Notes under the pieces: model-generated
Databases searched by the model: none
What the model was told of the DNA's origin: nothing
What the model saw: only the letters and a program-made list of their open reading frames with translations
Program-made: the position numbers and the translations under genes
In this document: piece after piece, positions 1 through 9,067 of the stretch
Layout: the number at the start of each line of letters is the position of its first letter
How positions within the stretch are numbered: the first letter of the stretch is position 1
From: Alphaproteobacteria bacterium
Lineage (GTDB): Bacteria; Pseudomonadota; Alphaproteobacteria; Micavibrionales; Micavibrionaceae
Direction: 5' to 3'
Length of the DNA: 64,000 bases
NCBI GenBank assembly: GCA_030750865.1
Contig: JASMHE010000007.1
Span: forward strand, 62,001 to 126,000

Positions 1-140
1 TGGATGTGATTGTCGAGGGCGTAAGCATGTCCGTTACACAACGCTCTGATTTTGCCTCTGTTATCCAGCGCAATGGCGGGGCGGTTGAAAGTCTTCTGGA
101 ACATCTGCGGGAAACAAACGAAAGCATTCAGGGAATCTGA
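1..140 (+). CDS. C-terminal end of an unidentified protein (partial)
   Basis: An open frame enters from the left edge and runs through 45 codons (first complete codon at 3) to a TGA at 138-140. The visible residues end LLEHLRETNESIQGI. The piece is too short to assign a family, and no motif, membrane segment or repeat can be recognised. The gene runs towards the DotA/TraY-like genes on the opposite strand, so it does not share a transcript with them. That the frame is coding is inferred from the absence of stops and from sensible residue composition; a chance open frame of this length remains possible. Confidence 0.55.
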   Translation, partial: DVIVEGVSMSVTQRSDFASVIQRNGGAVESLLEHLRETNESIQGI

Positions 141-197
141 TTGGCGCTTTCTTTACCGGAACGGCCTAACGGCACGTCTTCGCGTTGCAAAGAATCT

Positions 198-213
198 GCC
201 GGCCGTAGCCGGC
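198..213. terminator. short GC-rich hairpin between convergent genes
   Basis: GCCGGC at 198-203 and 208-213 with a CGTA loop can form a compact six-pair stem in the gap between two convergent coding regions. There is no T-tract after it on either strand, so a role as intrinsic terminator is only a guess. Confidence 0.2.
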
Positions 214-266
214 TGGCAGCATCCCACAATACCCCCTACGCATAATCAAAACGCTTCACTACGCAG

Positions 267-2978
267 TTAATTCCTGTGAATGATACCCGCAAGCGCCCCT
301 GTCGCACCACGGGCCTGCGCAATAAGGCGCTGCGCACCGATATAGCTCTGGCTGACGATCTGACCGGCATCTTCTTTGTTCAGATCACCGAATGTTGAGA
401 CACCCGCGCCCATCCAGCGCAGAATCTGGTTCGGAATGATATCAATCAGTTTAAAGGACGATGTTGCCAGCATATAGGCAATAATCGCATAAATAATCGT
501 ATAGAAAAGCTGGTCAATCTCACCACGGATGGAATCAATCAATGTCCCCATCGTTTCTTCGTCTATTTCCTCGGATGTGATTGCATCAACAGACTCCGTG
601 CTTGCCGTCGGCGCACCGGCCACATTAACCATGACCTGTTCCCAAATCTCATGCAGAATTTCCATTTGCGATGCGAAAATAATAATCGAGCCTAGCAGTC
701 CCGTCACCGCCAGAATCGGCCGTAAAAAGATTTCGAGAATCAGATAATATCCGTTCATCCCCTTCGGACCGGGCAAGCCGTCACCATCAACATGCATGTG
801 TGCCAATGCCCACAGCGGCAACCCGACCATCGCCTCGAAAATACTCTTTACCCATGTGCTCAACGCAAAGAAGAAATAGATAAATGGCAGGAACGGCAAC
901 AAGTAATACAGGATAAACCCGATCGACAAGCCGATAATCGCGACATTCGATAAAAAGCCGCTGGTCGCAAATAACGGTTTACTGACAACACTCGCGTCCA
1001 AGACGTTGGCGATACCGCCCCCGACAAAGCTGGCAAAAGACGCACCGAAGTTGTTCACGGCACTTTCAATCAATGACTTTCCGATACCGACAAGCTGCGC
1101 AAGCGGGTGAACCGTGCTGTTTTCCTGCATGTCCATCAGACCATCCAAACCGAACAATGCGGTAATACCGGACTGTAACATGCTCTGCTCTTTCACCTCA
1201 TAAGACTCAAACCAGAAAGACTGGGCATAATATAACGCCATCGCAATATATTGCTCCCGGTCTGTCTTGAAATCGACCACCTGCCCGTTTGGCAGAATCG
1301 GGTTAAAACGATCACGGCCACTGACCGGCGCGCCGGCCGCCTTGCGTTGATCCTCGACGGCTTCAAGCACCTCCGGATATTTTGTCCCTGTCGGCATTTT
1401 GAAAACGGATTCAATGACCGCGCCATTCATTTCGGCAATTGTATTATACCAAAGCGCCGCACCGGCCCAGCCATATTTATCAAACTCTTTTTCCCAGCGG
1501 CCATTATTGACTTGTTCGGATACCGCCTTATTGACCAGACTATTTTCAGGATCATACGGATTGTATAACACATCGTTGAAATATTGATATTCAAGCAACA
1601 CAGCATCCATATCCAGACTACGGCTCGGATACGGGTTTTTCTCTACAGCGGGAACAATCTGGCGTGACATACCACTGGTATAATCCCAGATGATTTCATC
1701 ACCCCACAGCTTCATAATCAGATCATAGTACGCCTCTTGCACAGCCACGGCGCCCGGTTCTTGTGTGCTTGGAAGTGGCATCGTCAGTTCACCGCAAATA
1801 GGGCGTATACTGCCCTGATATTGACTGTAGGTGTCTTTATATTCACCAAAAACAATGCGGACCTCATCCATACCCAGTTCGTTCACAAAATCGAGCACAT
1901 CAGAATACGGTGTCCGTTCATCGTACTTCAATCCCAAAGAAAGGCGCCCTGCCTTTGCGGCTCCGGATCCGTCTGCTTCTTCCGATAATTGCGGTCCCAC
2001 AGCGTAAGCCATTGCGAACAAATCCTTCATATCCCAATATGCGTAAACGCACGTATTGGCCGTGTATACGAATTCAATCAACGTGTTTACGGTCGGCGAA
2101 TTTGGCCGTGCCATCAGGGCCGCCGGATCACCCAGCGGTGTCATTGCGCTGCTATTTGCATCGGTGAACTGACGCCAGCCATTTGTGCCCAAGTTCGAGC
2201 CCCACTTGGCAATATGCAATGTCACATATTGCGCGCCATTCAAATTATAGGACGACCCAAACGGTGTCAGCAACGCGAGAACAATAATCAAACGGATTGG
2301 CGCCCAGAATTTGTTGAAACGCTGACCAAATGCCGCACCGGATTTTGCTGTTTCCGCAACAATCGTTGTAATCAAATAGATAAATCCGATCAGTGCAATC
2401 GCCAGCAAACCATAGTTGTAGAACAGGAATAATTCATGCAAGCCCTGATGGAACGGCGATGTGTCACCATCCATAAATTCATAGGAACAGCCCGTGCCCG
2501 AACCATCGCCACCCGCAATACATTCGAAAATCTTTTCATAGCCGAAAACACGGTTCAGCATTATATAAGCAATATCATTTTCCGTATCGGAATTGCCGAG
2601 AAAATATGCGACCGTATCACCGATACCCGCCGCCTGCGCCATCGGTATCAGCGCCAAAAATATCGCGGCAAAGAACTGGAACGCGAGTAGAATGAGCCCC
2701 AGAACCACACAGAAAAAGATAACAATCTGATCTGCATTTTCTCTTTTAAATGAAAGATGTTGCCACGCTTCGACAATCACATGGCGAATACCGAACCGTC
2801 CGGCATTTTCCGCCATCAGATAAGGATGTGTCGCTGGCAAAAGTCTGGCTGAACGGAAAAGATACGCAATATAGACCGCGATATGGCGTAAGCCGTCAAC
2901 GAAGAACAGTTTGATACGCGGGAGGATACCCGGCATCAATGTATATTTTGCAATTTTCTTCGGACTTATATGCATCAT
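267..2978 (-). CDS. DotA/TraY-family membrane protein, paralog 1 (last of three)
   Basis: Predicted inner-membrane protein of the DotA/TraY family, 903 residues, close to the usual 900-1,050. The N-terminal 80 residues carry basic and aromatic motifs shared by all three paralogs (MPGILPRIK, RSARLLPATHPYL, GRFGIRHV). A hydrophobic segment at about 84-112 ends in AQA-A, like a late signal-peptidase site. A membrane hairpin lies near 187-250, a long polar region predicted periplasmic from about 260 to 660, then several membrane segments. C-terminal hallmarks are PLWALAHMHVDGDGLPG, EIFLRPIL and IPNQILRWMG. In Dot/Icm and IncI systems DotA/TraY is an essential integral-membrane component of the type IVB machine. 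The gene lies 44 bp after paralog 2 and is probably cotranscribed. Family assignment rests on recognition of these motifs; the cellular role here is inferred. Confidence 0.85.
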   Translation of the reverse strand: MMHISPKKIAKYTLMPGILPRIKLFFVDGLRHIAVYIAYLFRSARLLPATHPYLMAENAGRFGIRHVIVEAWQHLSFKRENADQIVIFFCVVLGLILLAFQFFAAIFLALIPMAQAAGIGDTVAYFLGNSDTENDIAYIMLNRVFGYEKIFECIAGGDGSGTGCSYEFMDGDTSPFHQGLHELFLFYNYGLLAIALIGFIYLITTIVAETAKSGAAFGQRFNKFWAPIRLIIVLALLTPFGSSYNLNGAQYVTLHIAKWGSNLGTNGWRQFTDANSSAMTPLGDPAALMARPNSPTVNTLIEFVYTANTCVYAYWDMKDLFAMAYAVGPQLSEEADGSGAAKAGRLSLGLKYDERTPYSDVLDFVNELGMDEVRIVFGEYKDTYSQYQGSIRPICGELTMPLPSTQEPGAVAVQEAYYDLIMKLWGDEIIWDYTSGMSRQIVPAVEKNPYPSRSLDMDAVLLEYQYFNDVLYNPYDPENSLVNKAVSEQVNNGRWEKEFDKYGWAGAALWYNTIAEMNGAVIESVFKMPTGTKYPEVLEAVEDQRKAAGAPVSGRDRFNPILPNGQVVDFKTDREQYIAMALYYAQSFWFESYEVKEQSMLQSGITALFGLDGLMDMQENSTVHPLAQLVGIGKSLIESAVNNFGASFASFVGGGIANVLDASVVSKPLFATSGFLSNVAIIGLSIGFILYYLLPFLPFIYFFFALSTWVKSIFEAMVGLPLWALAHMHVDGDGLPGPKGMNGYYLILEIFLRPILAVTGLLGSIIIFASQMEILHEIWEQVMVNVAGAPTASTESVDAITSEEIDEETMGTLIDSIRGEIDQLFYTIIYAIIAYMLATSSFKLIDIIPNQILRWMGAGVSTFGDLNKEDAGQIVSQSYIGAQRLIAQARGATGALAGIIHRN

Positions 2979-3022
2979 ATTCCATTCTGTCTTACCATGA
3001 CGTGTCTATAAATTATTCTGGG

Positions 3023-5803
3023 TTAGCCATTACTATTATTCTTGAACAATCCCTGCGCGTATGCTTTCGCACCGGCACCAACACGCTTACCGCCATCCAG
3101 CGCACTGGACATCGGACCACTGACCATCTGACCACCATACATCGCGTTCTTGACCAGACCTTGTGCAGGATCGTCACGCTGCTCCTGGAATACAGAAATA
3201 CTGACGCCCATCCAGCGGAAGATCTGGTTCGGGATCATATCTACCAATTTGAATGATGCCATACCCAGCATATAAGTAATCACAGCAAAGATAACCGTAT
3301 AGAAGAACTGGTCGATCGTGCCTCTGATATAATTGAACAGACCTGACGTATCATCTTCCACACATGTCTCGCCATCAATACATTCGGGATCGTAACCGGC
3401 AACGTTTGCAATCACCACGTCCCAGATTTCATTCAGAATATATATCTGCGCCGAGAAGATCGTAATAGATGCAAGCATCCCGAAAATAATCAAAATCGGC
3501 CGCAAGAAAATCTCCATAATCATAAAGTAACCACTGACCGCCGCATCACCGGGCAAACCATTACCATCAATCCGGATATGCGCCAGCGCCCAAAGCGGCA
3601 CGCCAACCATCGCTTCAAAGATACATTTGATCCAGCCACTGACGGCAAAGAAGAAATAAATAAATGGCAGGAACGGAATAATGTAATACAACACGAAACC
3701 GATACTCAGCGCCATTGTCGTGATTTTTGTCAGGAAACCACTGAACATCCGCAGCGGCATACCGAACATACCGTCACCGGCCAATGTCCCGATCGCGCCC
3801 GAGAACAGCGATATCTTAAATGTCGATATCGCACTTTCCATCAATGATTTACCGATCGCCGTTAACGCGGCCAGTGGGTGCGTATTATTCTCGATATTTT
3901 GACGCATATCCAGCAGACCTTTTGTCCCGAAGATCAGGTTAATCACATCGATGAAGACATTCCCCGTCGGTTCAACGGCGCGCCCGACATCTTCGTACAT
4001 TTTTGTCACGTTATATAATGTCTGCGCCAATGGTTCATCTTCCGGATTGGCCAAACGCACGGTCGTATCACCCGACAATTTCGGGTTAAAACGGTCCATG
4101 CCATCTGTTTCCGCGTTGTTTGCCGTTTTCTGTTCTAAAACCTCGTTCATCACAGCCGGGAAGTCCTGAATTTGCGGCACGTTATACACAGACCCGATCA
4201 AGCTGCCGTTCAATTCGGCGATTTTGTTATACCAAATACCGGCACCGGCCCAGCCATATTTCTCGCCGACTTGATCCCATTCGCTACTCTTGGCTTGTTC
4301 TGCGACCGCATGACTGATTAGCGCACTGATTTTCGTATCCAGAATATTGACCAGCGCCTTGACGTCAGCCTCTGTCGGTGTCGGCACGCGCGGAATATTC
4401 TCCTCGCCGACAGGCATATAACCTTTGGCCGCGCAATAACCGATCTGACCAACGGCCGAGAAATCCGATCCGGTCGGATCAACATTATAGCCACTTTCAT
4501 CTTCCGGACATTCTGTATTGGCGTTATTCACCCCGTCCCATAGCTGCTGGACGATATCGTACCACCCTTTTTCAAGGGCATAGGCACCAGGCATATATTG
4601 TTCTGTTGCTTGCGTCACCGTAACATTCAGACGAATAGACCCGCACACAGGTTCATTCGGCGTATCATGTTCGGATTCACGTACAAAATGAATCGCAATG
4701 GTGCGCCCGTCTGACGCGGCCACAGCTTCATCATAATCAGATGGCAACGGCATCAATCCGTTTGTCGATCCGCTCATATCCGTCGGGTTGTATAAATAGG
4801 CATTCACCGGATCTTCCGGCGCGTAAATATTGTCTTCTTTTGCGTATTTACAGGCCGAAACCAGCGTAAAGAAACTAACAAGATCGTTTGCTTCCGGCGC
4901 ATTCGGTGTCGCAAGAAGTTCTGACACAGGGTTACCGGCCAATGTGCGTGTACTCCCGCTACCGCCAGTCATGTCGCCTGACTCGGCGCCGCCGAGTGCT
5001 GTATCAACAAATAATTCCCATCCGTTGGTCGCAAAACCAGACCCCCATTTGGCCGCATACATCAAGATCCACTGCGCCGAATTCAAATTCTGTGTCACTG
5101 GAACAAGCAAACCAATGGCCACCACCATCCGGATCGGTGCCCACACATGGTTAAAGCGTTTACCGAACGGCGTGCCGCTTTGTGCCGTTTCGGCCACAAC
5201 CGCGATCACGAAATAAATGAAAATGAGCGTCGCAACAATCAACAGCCCCATACTGTAGAACTGGAACATATTCTGCAACGCGATATGGAACGGATACGGA
5301 TATTCGCCATCTGCGATACCGCCTTCCGTACACGGAATCCCTTGCGCCACACACGATCCGAACATATCCCGTAAACCGAAAACACGGTCCATCAGGACAA
5401 AGGCAATATCATAGGTCGGATCATCCGTACCGAATAAATCGGAAAAATTACTGATCCCCGCCGCCTGCGCCGTTTGAACGAACAGCGAAATGGTCAACGT
5501 TATCATCTGCATCCCGATAATCGCGAGCCCGAACAAAATAATGAAATACACCAATATCTGGTCAATATTCTGTTTACGGAACGATAGGTTCGATGCGGCT
5601 TCGGATAAAACATGCCGAATGCCAAACCGTCCGACATTCTCATAATAAAGATACGGGTGTCCCGCTGGCAGCAGACGCGCCGCACGATAAATCTGCGCCA
5701 TAAATAATGCAACATGCGCAAAGCCCGACCCGACCAGCTCTTTTACACGTGGTACGACCTGGGGCAAAAACACATATTTCAAAATTTGTTTTGCAGCTAT
5801 CAT
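3023..5803 (-). CDS. DotA/TraY-family membrane protein, paralog 2 (middle)
   Basis: Second DotA/TraY-like protein, 926 residues, colinear with its neighbours. It starts MIAAKQILKYVFLPQVVPRV, has the RAARLLPAGHPYL and GRFGIRHVL motifs, a hydrophobic stretch at about 82-110 ending in AQA-A (112-115), then TPFGKRFNHVWAPIRMVVA, GWAGAGIWYNKIAELNGS, THPLAALTAIGKSLMESAI, VGVPLWALAHIRIDGNGLPG and IFLRPILIIFG. The central polar region differs most from the other copies and contains several cysteines that could pair in the periplasm. ATG at 5803 is preceded by AGGA about 11 bp upstream. It lies 60 bp from the stop-proximal end of paralog 3 and 44 bp before paralog 1, which suggests one operon. Assembly into a secretion channel is an inference from the family. 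Confidence 0.85.
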   Translation of the reverse strand: MIAAKQILKYVFLPQVVPRVKELVGSGFAHVALFMAQIYRAARLLPAGHPYLYYENVGRFGIRHVLSEAASNLSFRKQNIDQILVYFIILFGLAIIGMQMITLTISLFVQTAQAAGISNFSDLFGTDDPTYDIAFVLMDRVFGLRDMFGSCVAQGIPCTEGGIADGEYPYPFHIALQNMFQFYSMGLLIVATLIFIYFVIAVVAETAQSGTPFGKRFNHVWAPIRMVVAIGLLVPVTQNLNSAQWILMYAAKWGSGFATNGWELFVDTALGGAESGDMTGGSGSTRTLAGNPVSELLATPNAPEANDLVSFFTLVSACKYAKEDNIYAPEDPVNAYLYNPTDMSGSTNGLMPLPSDYDEAVAASDGRTIAIHFVRESEHDTPNEPVCGSIRLNVTVTQATEQYMPGAYALEKGWYDIVQQLWDGVNNANTECPEDESGYNVDPTGSDFSAVGQIGYCAAKGYMPVGEENIPRVPTPTEADVKALVNILDTKISALISHAVAEQAKSSEWDQVGEKYGWAGAGIWYNKIAELNGSLIGSVYNVPQIQDFPAVMNEVLEQKTANNAETDGMDRFNPKLSGDTTVRLANPEDEPLAQTLYNVTKMYEDVGRAVEPTGNVFIDVINLIFGTKGLLDMRQNIENNTHPLAALTAIGKSLMESAISTFKISLFSGAIGTLAGDGMFGMPLRMFSGFLTKITTMALSIGFVLYYIIPFLPFIYFFFAVSGWIKCIFEAMVGVPLWALAHIRIDGNGLPGDAAVSGYFMIMEIFLRPILIIFGMLASITIFSAQIYILNEIWDVVIANVAGYDPECIDGETCVEDDTSGLFNYIRGTIDQFFYTVIFAVITYMLGMASFKLVDMIPNQIFRWMGVSISVFQEQRDDPAQGLVKNAMYGGQMVSGPMSSALDGGKRVGAGAKAYAQGLFKNNSNG

Positions 5804-5863
5804 ATTATCTTTATTCCTGTTTCATTCCTTTTTTACGTCGTGTCTTATTCACTCAATACGTTC

Positions 5864-8800
5864 CTATCTTTCGCCACCAAGATTTGAATTCGCATTCCGG
5901 TTAAATAACCCGAACGGCGTACCCACCACATTACCTGCGGCACGCGCACCCTGGTTTGCGGCCTGTACAGCCTGACCACTAACGGTGTTACCACCAATCG
6001 CAGCATATTGCATAAGCCCTTCTTTCGCATCCGGTGCCTGATCGGCGAAGGATTGCGCACCGGAACCGATCCAGCGGATAATACCGTTCGGGATCAAATC
6101 AATCATTTTGAATGATGCCGTTGCAATCATGTAAACCAGAACCGTATAGATGATCGTAAAGAAGAATTCATCAATCTCGTTCCGTCTGTTTTTGGCCTGC
6201 AATGCCGCTGCATCACCGGTTTCACCACCCGTACACGCATCTGCCGTATCGGAGGCCAAACATTCAAAACCGGCCACGTTATCGGTTACCAATGTGAACA
6301 CATCGTTCAGCGTTCTCACTGTTGCCGAGAAAATCGCCATACCGGACAACAACCCGAAGACACATAAAATCGGCCGCAAGAAAATCTCGAAAATCAAATA
6401 ATAACCGTTCGCGGCTGTTTCACCAGGCAGGCCGTTACCGTCAATACGCAAGTGTGCCAACGCCCAAAGCGGCACAGCCACCATCGCTTCGAAAATTGTC
6501 TTGATCCACTGCCCCACGGCAAAGAAGAAATACAAGAACGGCAGGAACGGCAAAATATAATACAACATGAAGCCAATCGTCAGACCGATCGTTGTGAAAG
6601 CAGAAAACATCTGCGATACACCCTCACCAATACCCTGCAGGCCACCTTCTTTTGCTGTTTCCGCGATACCACCGCCAAACGAGAATGCAAGCGAGGTCAA
6701 CAAGTTTCGCACGGCGGCATCCATAATGCCCTTACCAAGTGCCGAGAGTTGCGCCAATGGGTGCGTTTGCACATCTTCGCGCATCGAATACAAACTGCTG
6801 ATCCCAAACAGGCTACCGATCATATCTTTGATGATATTACCGCTTTTTTGCTCGGTGGCGGATGAAACCTGCCCCGAGACAACCCAGTCCTGATATGTGG
6901 TCACCAGCGCCTGCGCAATTTCTTTCAGCACATTATTATTAAACTGGATTTCTTCACCGTTACTCAGTTCAAGACTATAAACACTATCCGGCGTCGAATT
7001 CTCGTTACTCGCCTGAACCTCTTCTTTCAAACGGTTCATCACCGCAGGCATACGCGTCACATTCGGGCCAGCCATCACAGCAGAGAACAATGTCCCATTC
7101 CATTCCGCAATTTTATTGTACCAGATACCGGCGCCGCCCCAGCCACGTGCTTTCAGTTCATCAGACACCTTAAATTCTTCGGATTCCTGCAAGATTTCTT
7201 TCATCTTGTTATATGCACTGCCGGAATCATTCAAAAGCGCAGCGGCCACTTCAGACTGTAATGATGTATAGCTGGAATTTTTCCAGACACTATTCGGCAG
7301 AATATTCGGTTCGCCTTCTTCTTTTTCCGCCTCATCCTTACAAGCACTGCCATTCAATACATCCGCGCCGCCAACTTCAGCCACCTGGACATGACACCCG
7401 GTGACCGGCTTTGCACTATCGCCGTCAACTTTATCGACACTCATCGACATGGCGACCACGCGCTTTGCGTAACTGCGATAGGTTTCATTTTGCCACAGCT
7501 CCATCACCAGATTGTAATAAGCTTCCTGAATAATGTCCGATACTTCGGATTCTGTTGCCACAGCCGGAATCTCGATCTCGCCGCAATATGGCTCGACAAA
7601 CCCTTTCACGTTTTGGTTGATCTCTTCATCCTTGTGACCGAAACGGATCAAAATGTTCTCACCGTTATAAAATTCTTTGGCTTCGGCGTAATCACCGGCC
7701 AACATCGATTCATGCAGACTCTCGCCCGCTGCCATCGCATCAGCCTGTTTCACAAAATATGGCTGAATAACGCCGGAACCGCCGGACCCATCAGACCCGC
7801 CGCCGGAAATCGTTTGATCGATCTCTTCCGGTGCACTACTGCCGCCTGATGATGCCGTATAACGGATCGCAGGCGGTGTTTCGCTTGATGTGTCATAAGA
7901 CCCTGATTCCGTCAAAACCAGATTATCCGGCCGTGCATATTCATAACCGTATGAACATGTCAGAACCAGATTCATAAATTGTACCGTCGGATAAATATCG
8001 GGCGCTTTCGGGCGGGCAATGATCGATTCATCCTGTATGCCCAGCGCATTACTGAGACTGTCATTATATAAAATCCATGCATTTGTCGCAAAGCCCGACC
8101 CCATCTTCGCCGCATAAAGCGTAATATATTGCGCCGTATTCAGACCGTAATTCATCGGGATCAACAGCCCGATCGCAACCACCAGACGCAGCGGCGCCCA
8201 CACATGGTTAAAACGACGCCCGAACGGCGTACCGCTTTGGGCTGATTCACCGACCAGCAAGACAATGTAATACAGAAAGATAATAACGCCGATCAGCAAA
8301 ATCGCCAGACTGTAGAACCGGAATAACTCCTGTAAGCCCTGATTAAAGGCCGGAATCGCCCCCGCTGCGGGCGAGAATTTTGATCCGTACAACCCCGGAA
8401 TTGCAAAAACCTTGTCCAGCAACATGAAAGCCACATCATTTTCGGGCTCCGGTGTTGCAAAATACCCCATAAAACTATACCCGCCGCCGGTATCAGCCAG
8501 CGCCGGAGCAATAATAAATCCGCCAACAAGAAAGACAATTTGCGCCAAAAGAATCAGAAAACCGACAATCAGCGCGAAAAAGATAATAATCTGGTCTGTA
8601 TTTTCCTTTTTCAGAACAAGTCGCTCTGCTGCTTCGGTTATCACATGCCGAATACCGAACTTGCCGATGTTGGTCGGGTTCAAATATGGATGACCGGCCG
8701 GAAGCAGGCGCGTAGAGTGATATATGAGCGCCATAAGATGTGCAAGATAGCCAAATCCTGAGGACGTAAAAGATCTTATCCGCGGGATAATTCCCGGGAG

Positions 8801-8869
8801 CAACGCGTATTTGGCAACCGCCTTTGCATTAACCTTTTGAATTTCCAAAACTTTTCCCCACAATCGCAC
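5864..8869 (-). CDS. DotA/TraY-family membrane protein, paralog 3 (first in operon)
   Basis: Longest of the three DotA/TraY-like proteins (about 994-1,001 residues) and promoter-proximal. The first possible start is GTG at 8869; a TTG at 8848 has GGGGA six bases upstream and gives an N-terminus matching the other paralogs in length, so the true start is uncertain. Shared motifs include YALLPGIIPRIRSF, STRLLPAGHPYL, KFGIRHVITEA, TPFGRRFNHVWAPLRLVVA, GWGGAGIWYNKIAEWNGT, THPLAQLSALGKGIMDAAV and VAVPLWALAHLRIDGNGLPG. The first hydrophobic segment ends ALA-D at about 123-126. A Gly/Ser-rich, low-complexity insert at roughly 335-370 is absent from the other two and looks like a flexible linker in the periplasmic domain. 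Function is inferred from the type IVB secretion family. Confidence 0.85.
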   Translation of the reverse strand: MRLWGKVLEIQKVNAKAVAKYALLPGIIPRIRSFTSSGFGYLAHLMALIYHSTRLLPAGHPYLNPTNIGKFGIRHVITEAAERLVLKKENTDQIIIFFALIVGFLILLAQIVFLVGGFIIAPALADTGGGYSFMGYFATPEPENDVAFMLLDKVFAIPGLYGSKFSPAAGAIPAFNQGLQELFRFYSLAILLIGVIIFLYYIVLLVGESAQSGTPFGRRFNHVWAPLRLVVAIGLLIPMNYGLNTAQYITLYAAKMGSGFATNAWILYNDSLSNALGIQDESIIARPKAPDIYPTVQFMNLVLTCSYGYEYARPDNLVLTESGSYDTSSETPPAIRYTASSGGSSAPEEIDQTISGGGSDGSGGSGVIQPYFVKQADAMAAGESLHESMLAGDYAEAKEFYNGENILIRFGHKDEEINQNVKGFVEPYCGEIEIPAVATESEVSDIIQEAYYNLVMELWQNETYRSYAKRVVAMSMSVDKVDGDSAKPVTGCHVQVAEVGGADVLNGSACKDEAEKEEGEPNILPNSVWKNSSYTSLQSEVAAALLNDSGSAYNKMKEILQESEEFKVSDELKARGWGGAGIWYNKIAEWNGTLFSAVMAGPNVTRMPAVMNRLKEEVQASNENSTPDSVYSLELSNGEEIQFNNNVLKEIAQALVTTYQDWVVSGQVSSATEQKSGNIIKDMIGSLFGISSLYSMREDVQTHPLAQLSALGKGIMDAAVRNLLTSLAFSFGGGIAETAKEGGLQGIGEGVSQMFSAFTTIGLTIGFMLYYILPFLPFLYFFFAVGQWIKTIFEAMVAVPLWALAHLRIDGNGLPGETAANGYYLIFEIFLRPILCVFGLLSGMAIFSATVRTLNDVFTLVTDNVAGFECLASDTADACTGGETGDAAALQAKNRRNEIDEFFFTIIYTVLVYMIATASFKMIDLIPNGIIRWIGSGAQSFADQAPDAKEGLMQYAAIGGNTVSGQAVQAANQGARAAGNVVGTPFGLFNRNANSNLGGER

Positions 8870-8988
8870 ATTTATTCCAGATTATCACTTCTAAGGATAC
8901 AGCGATTTTCGTAAAATTTGGTTAAAAAGAAGAAGAAATCCGGCATTGCACCGGACCTTATAACGTACGCACACTATTCTATACGTTT

Positions 8989-9023
8989 GGCATGTGAAAA
9001 ACCAGCCCGGTTTTTCACATGCC
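8989..9023. terminator. perfect 15-bp inverted repeat downstream of ettA
   Basis: Arms 8989-9003 (GGCATGTGAAAAACC) and 9009-9023 are exact reverse complements around a 5-base loop. It lies between the stop of ettA and the start of the DotA/TraY operon, both on the minus strand. The stem is strong but no clean T-tract follows on the minus strand, so it may be a terminator for ettA, an RNA-stability element, or a protein-binding palindrome upstream of the operon. Confidence 0.5.
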
Positions 9024-9067
9024 GTGTCTTATATTTTGACAATGATCGAAACAGCTATTGAGATAGA

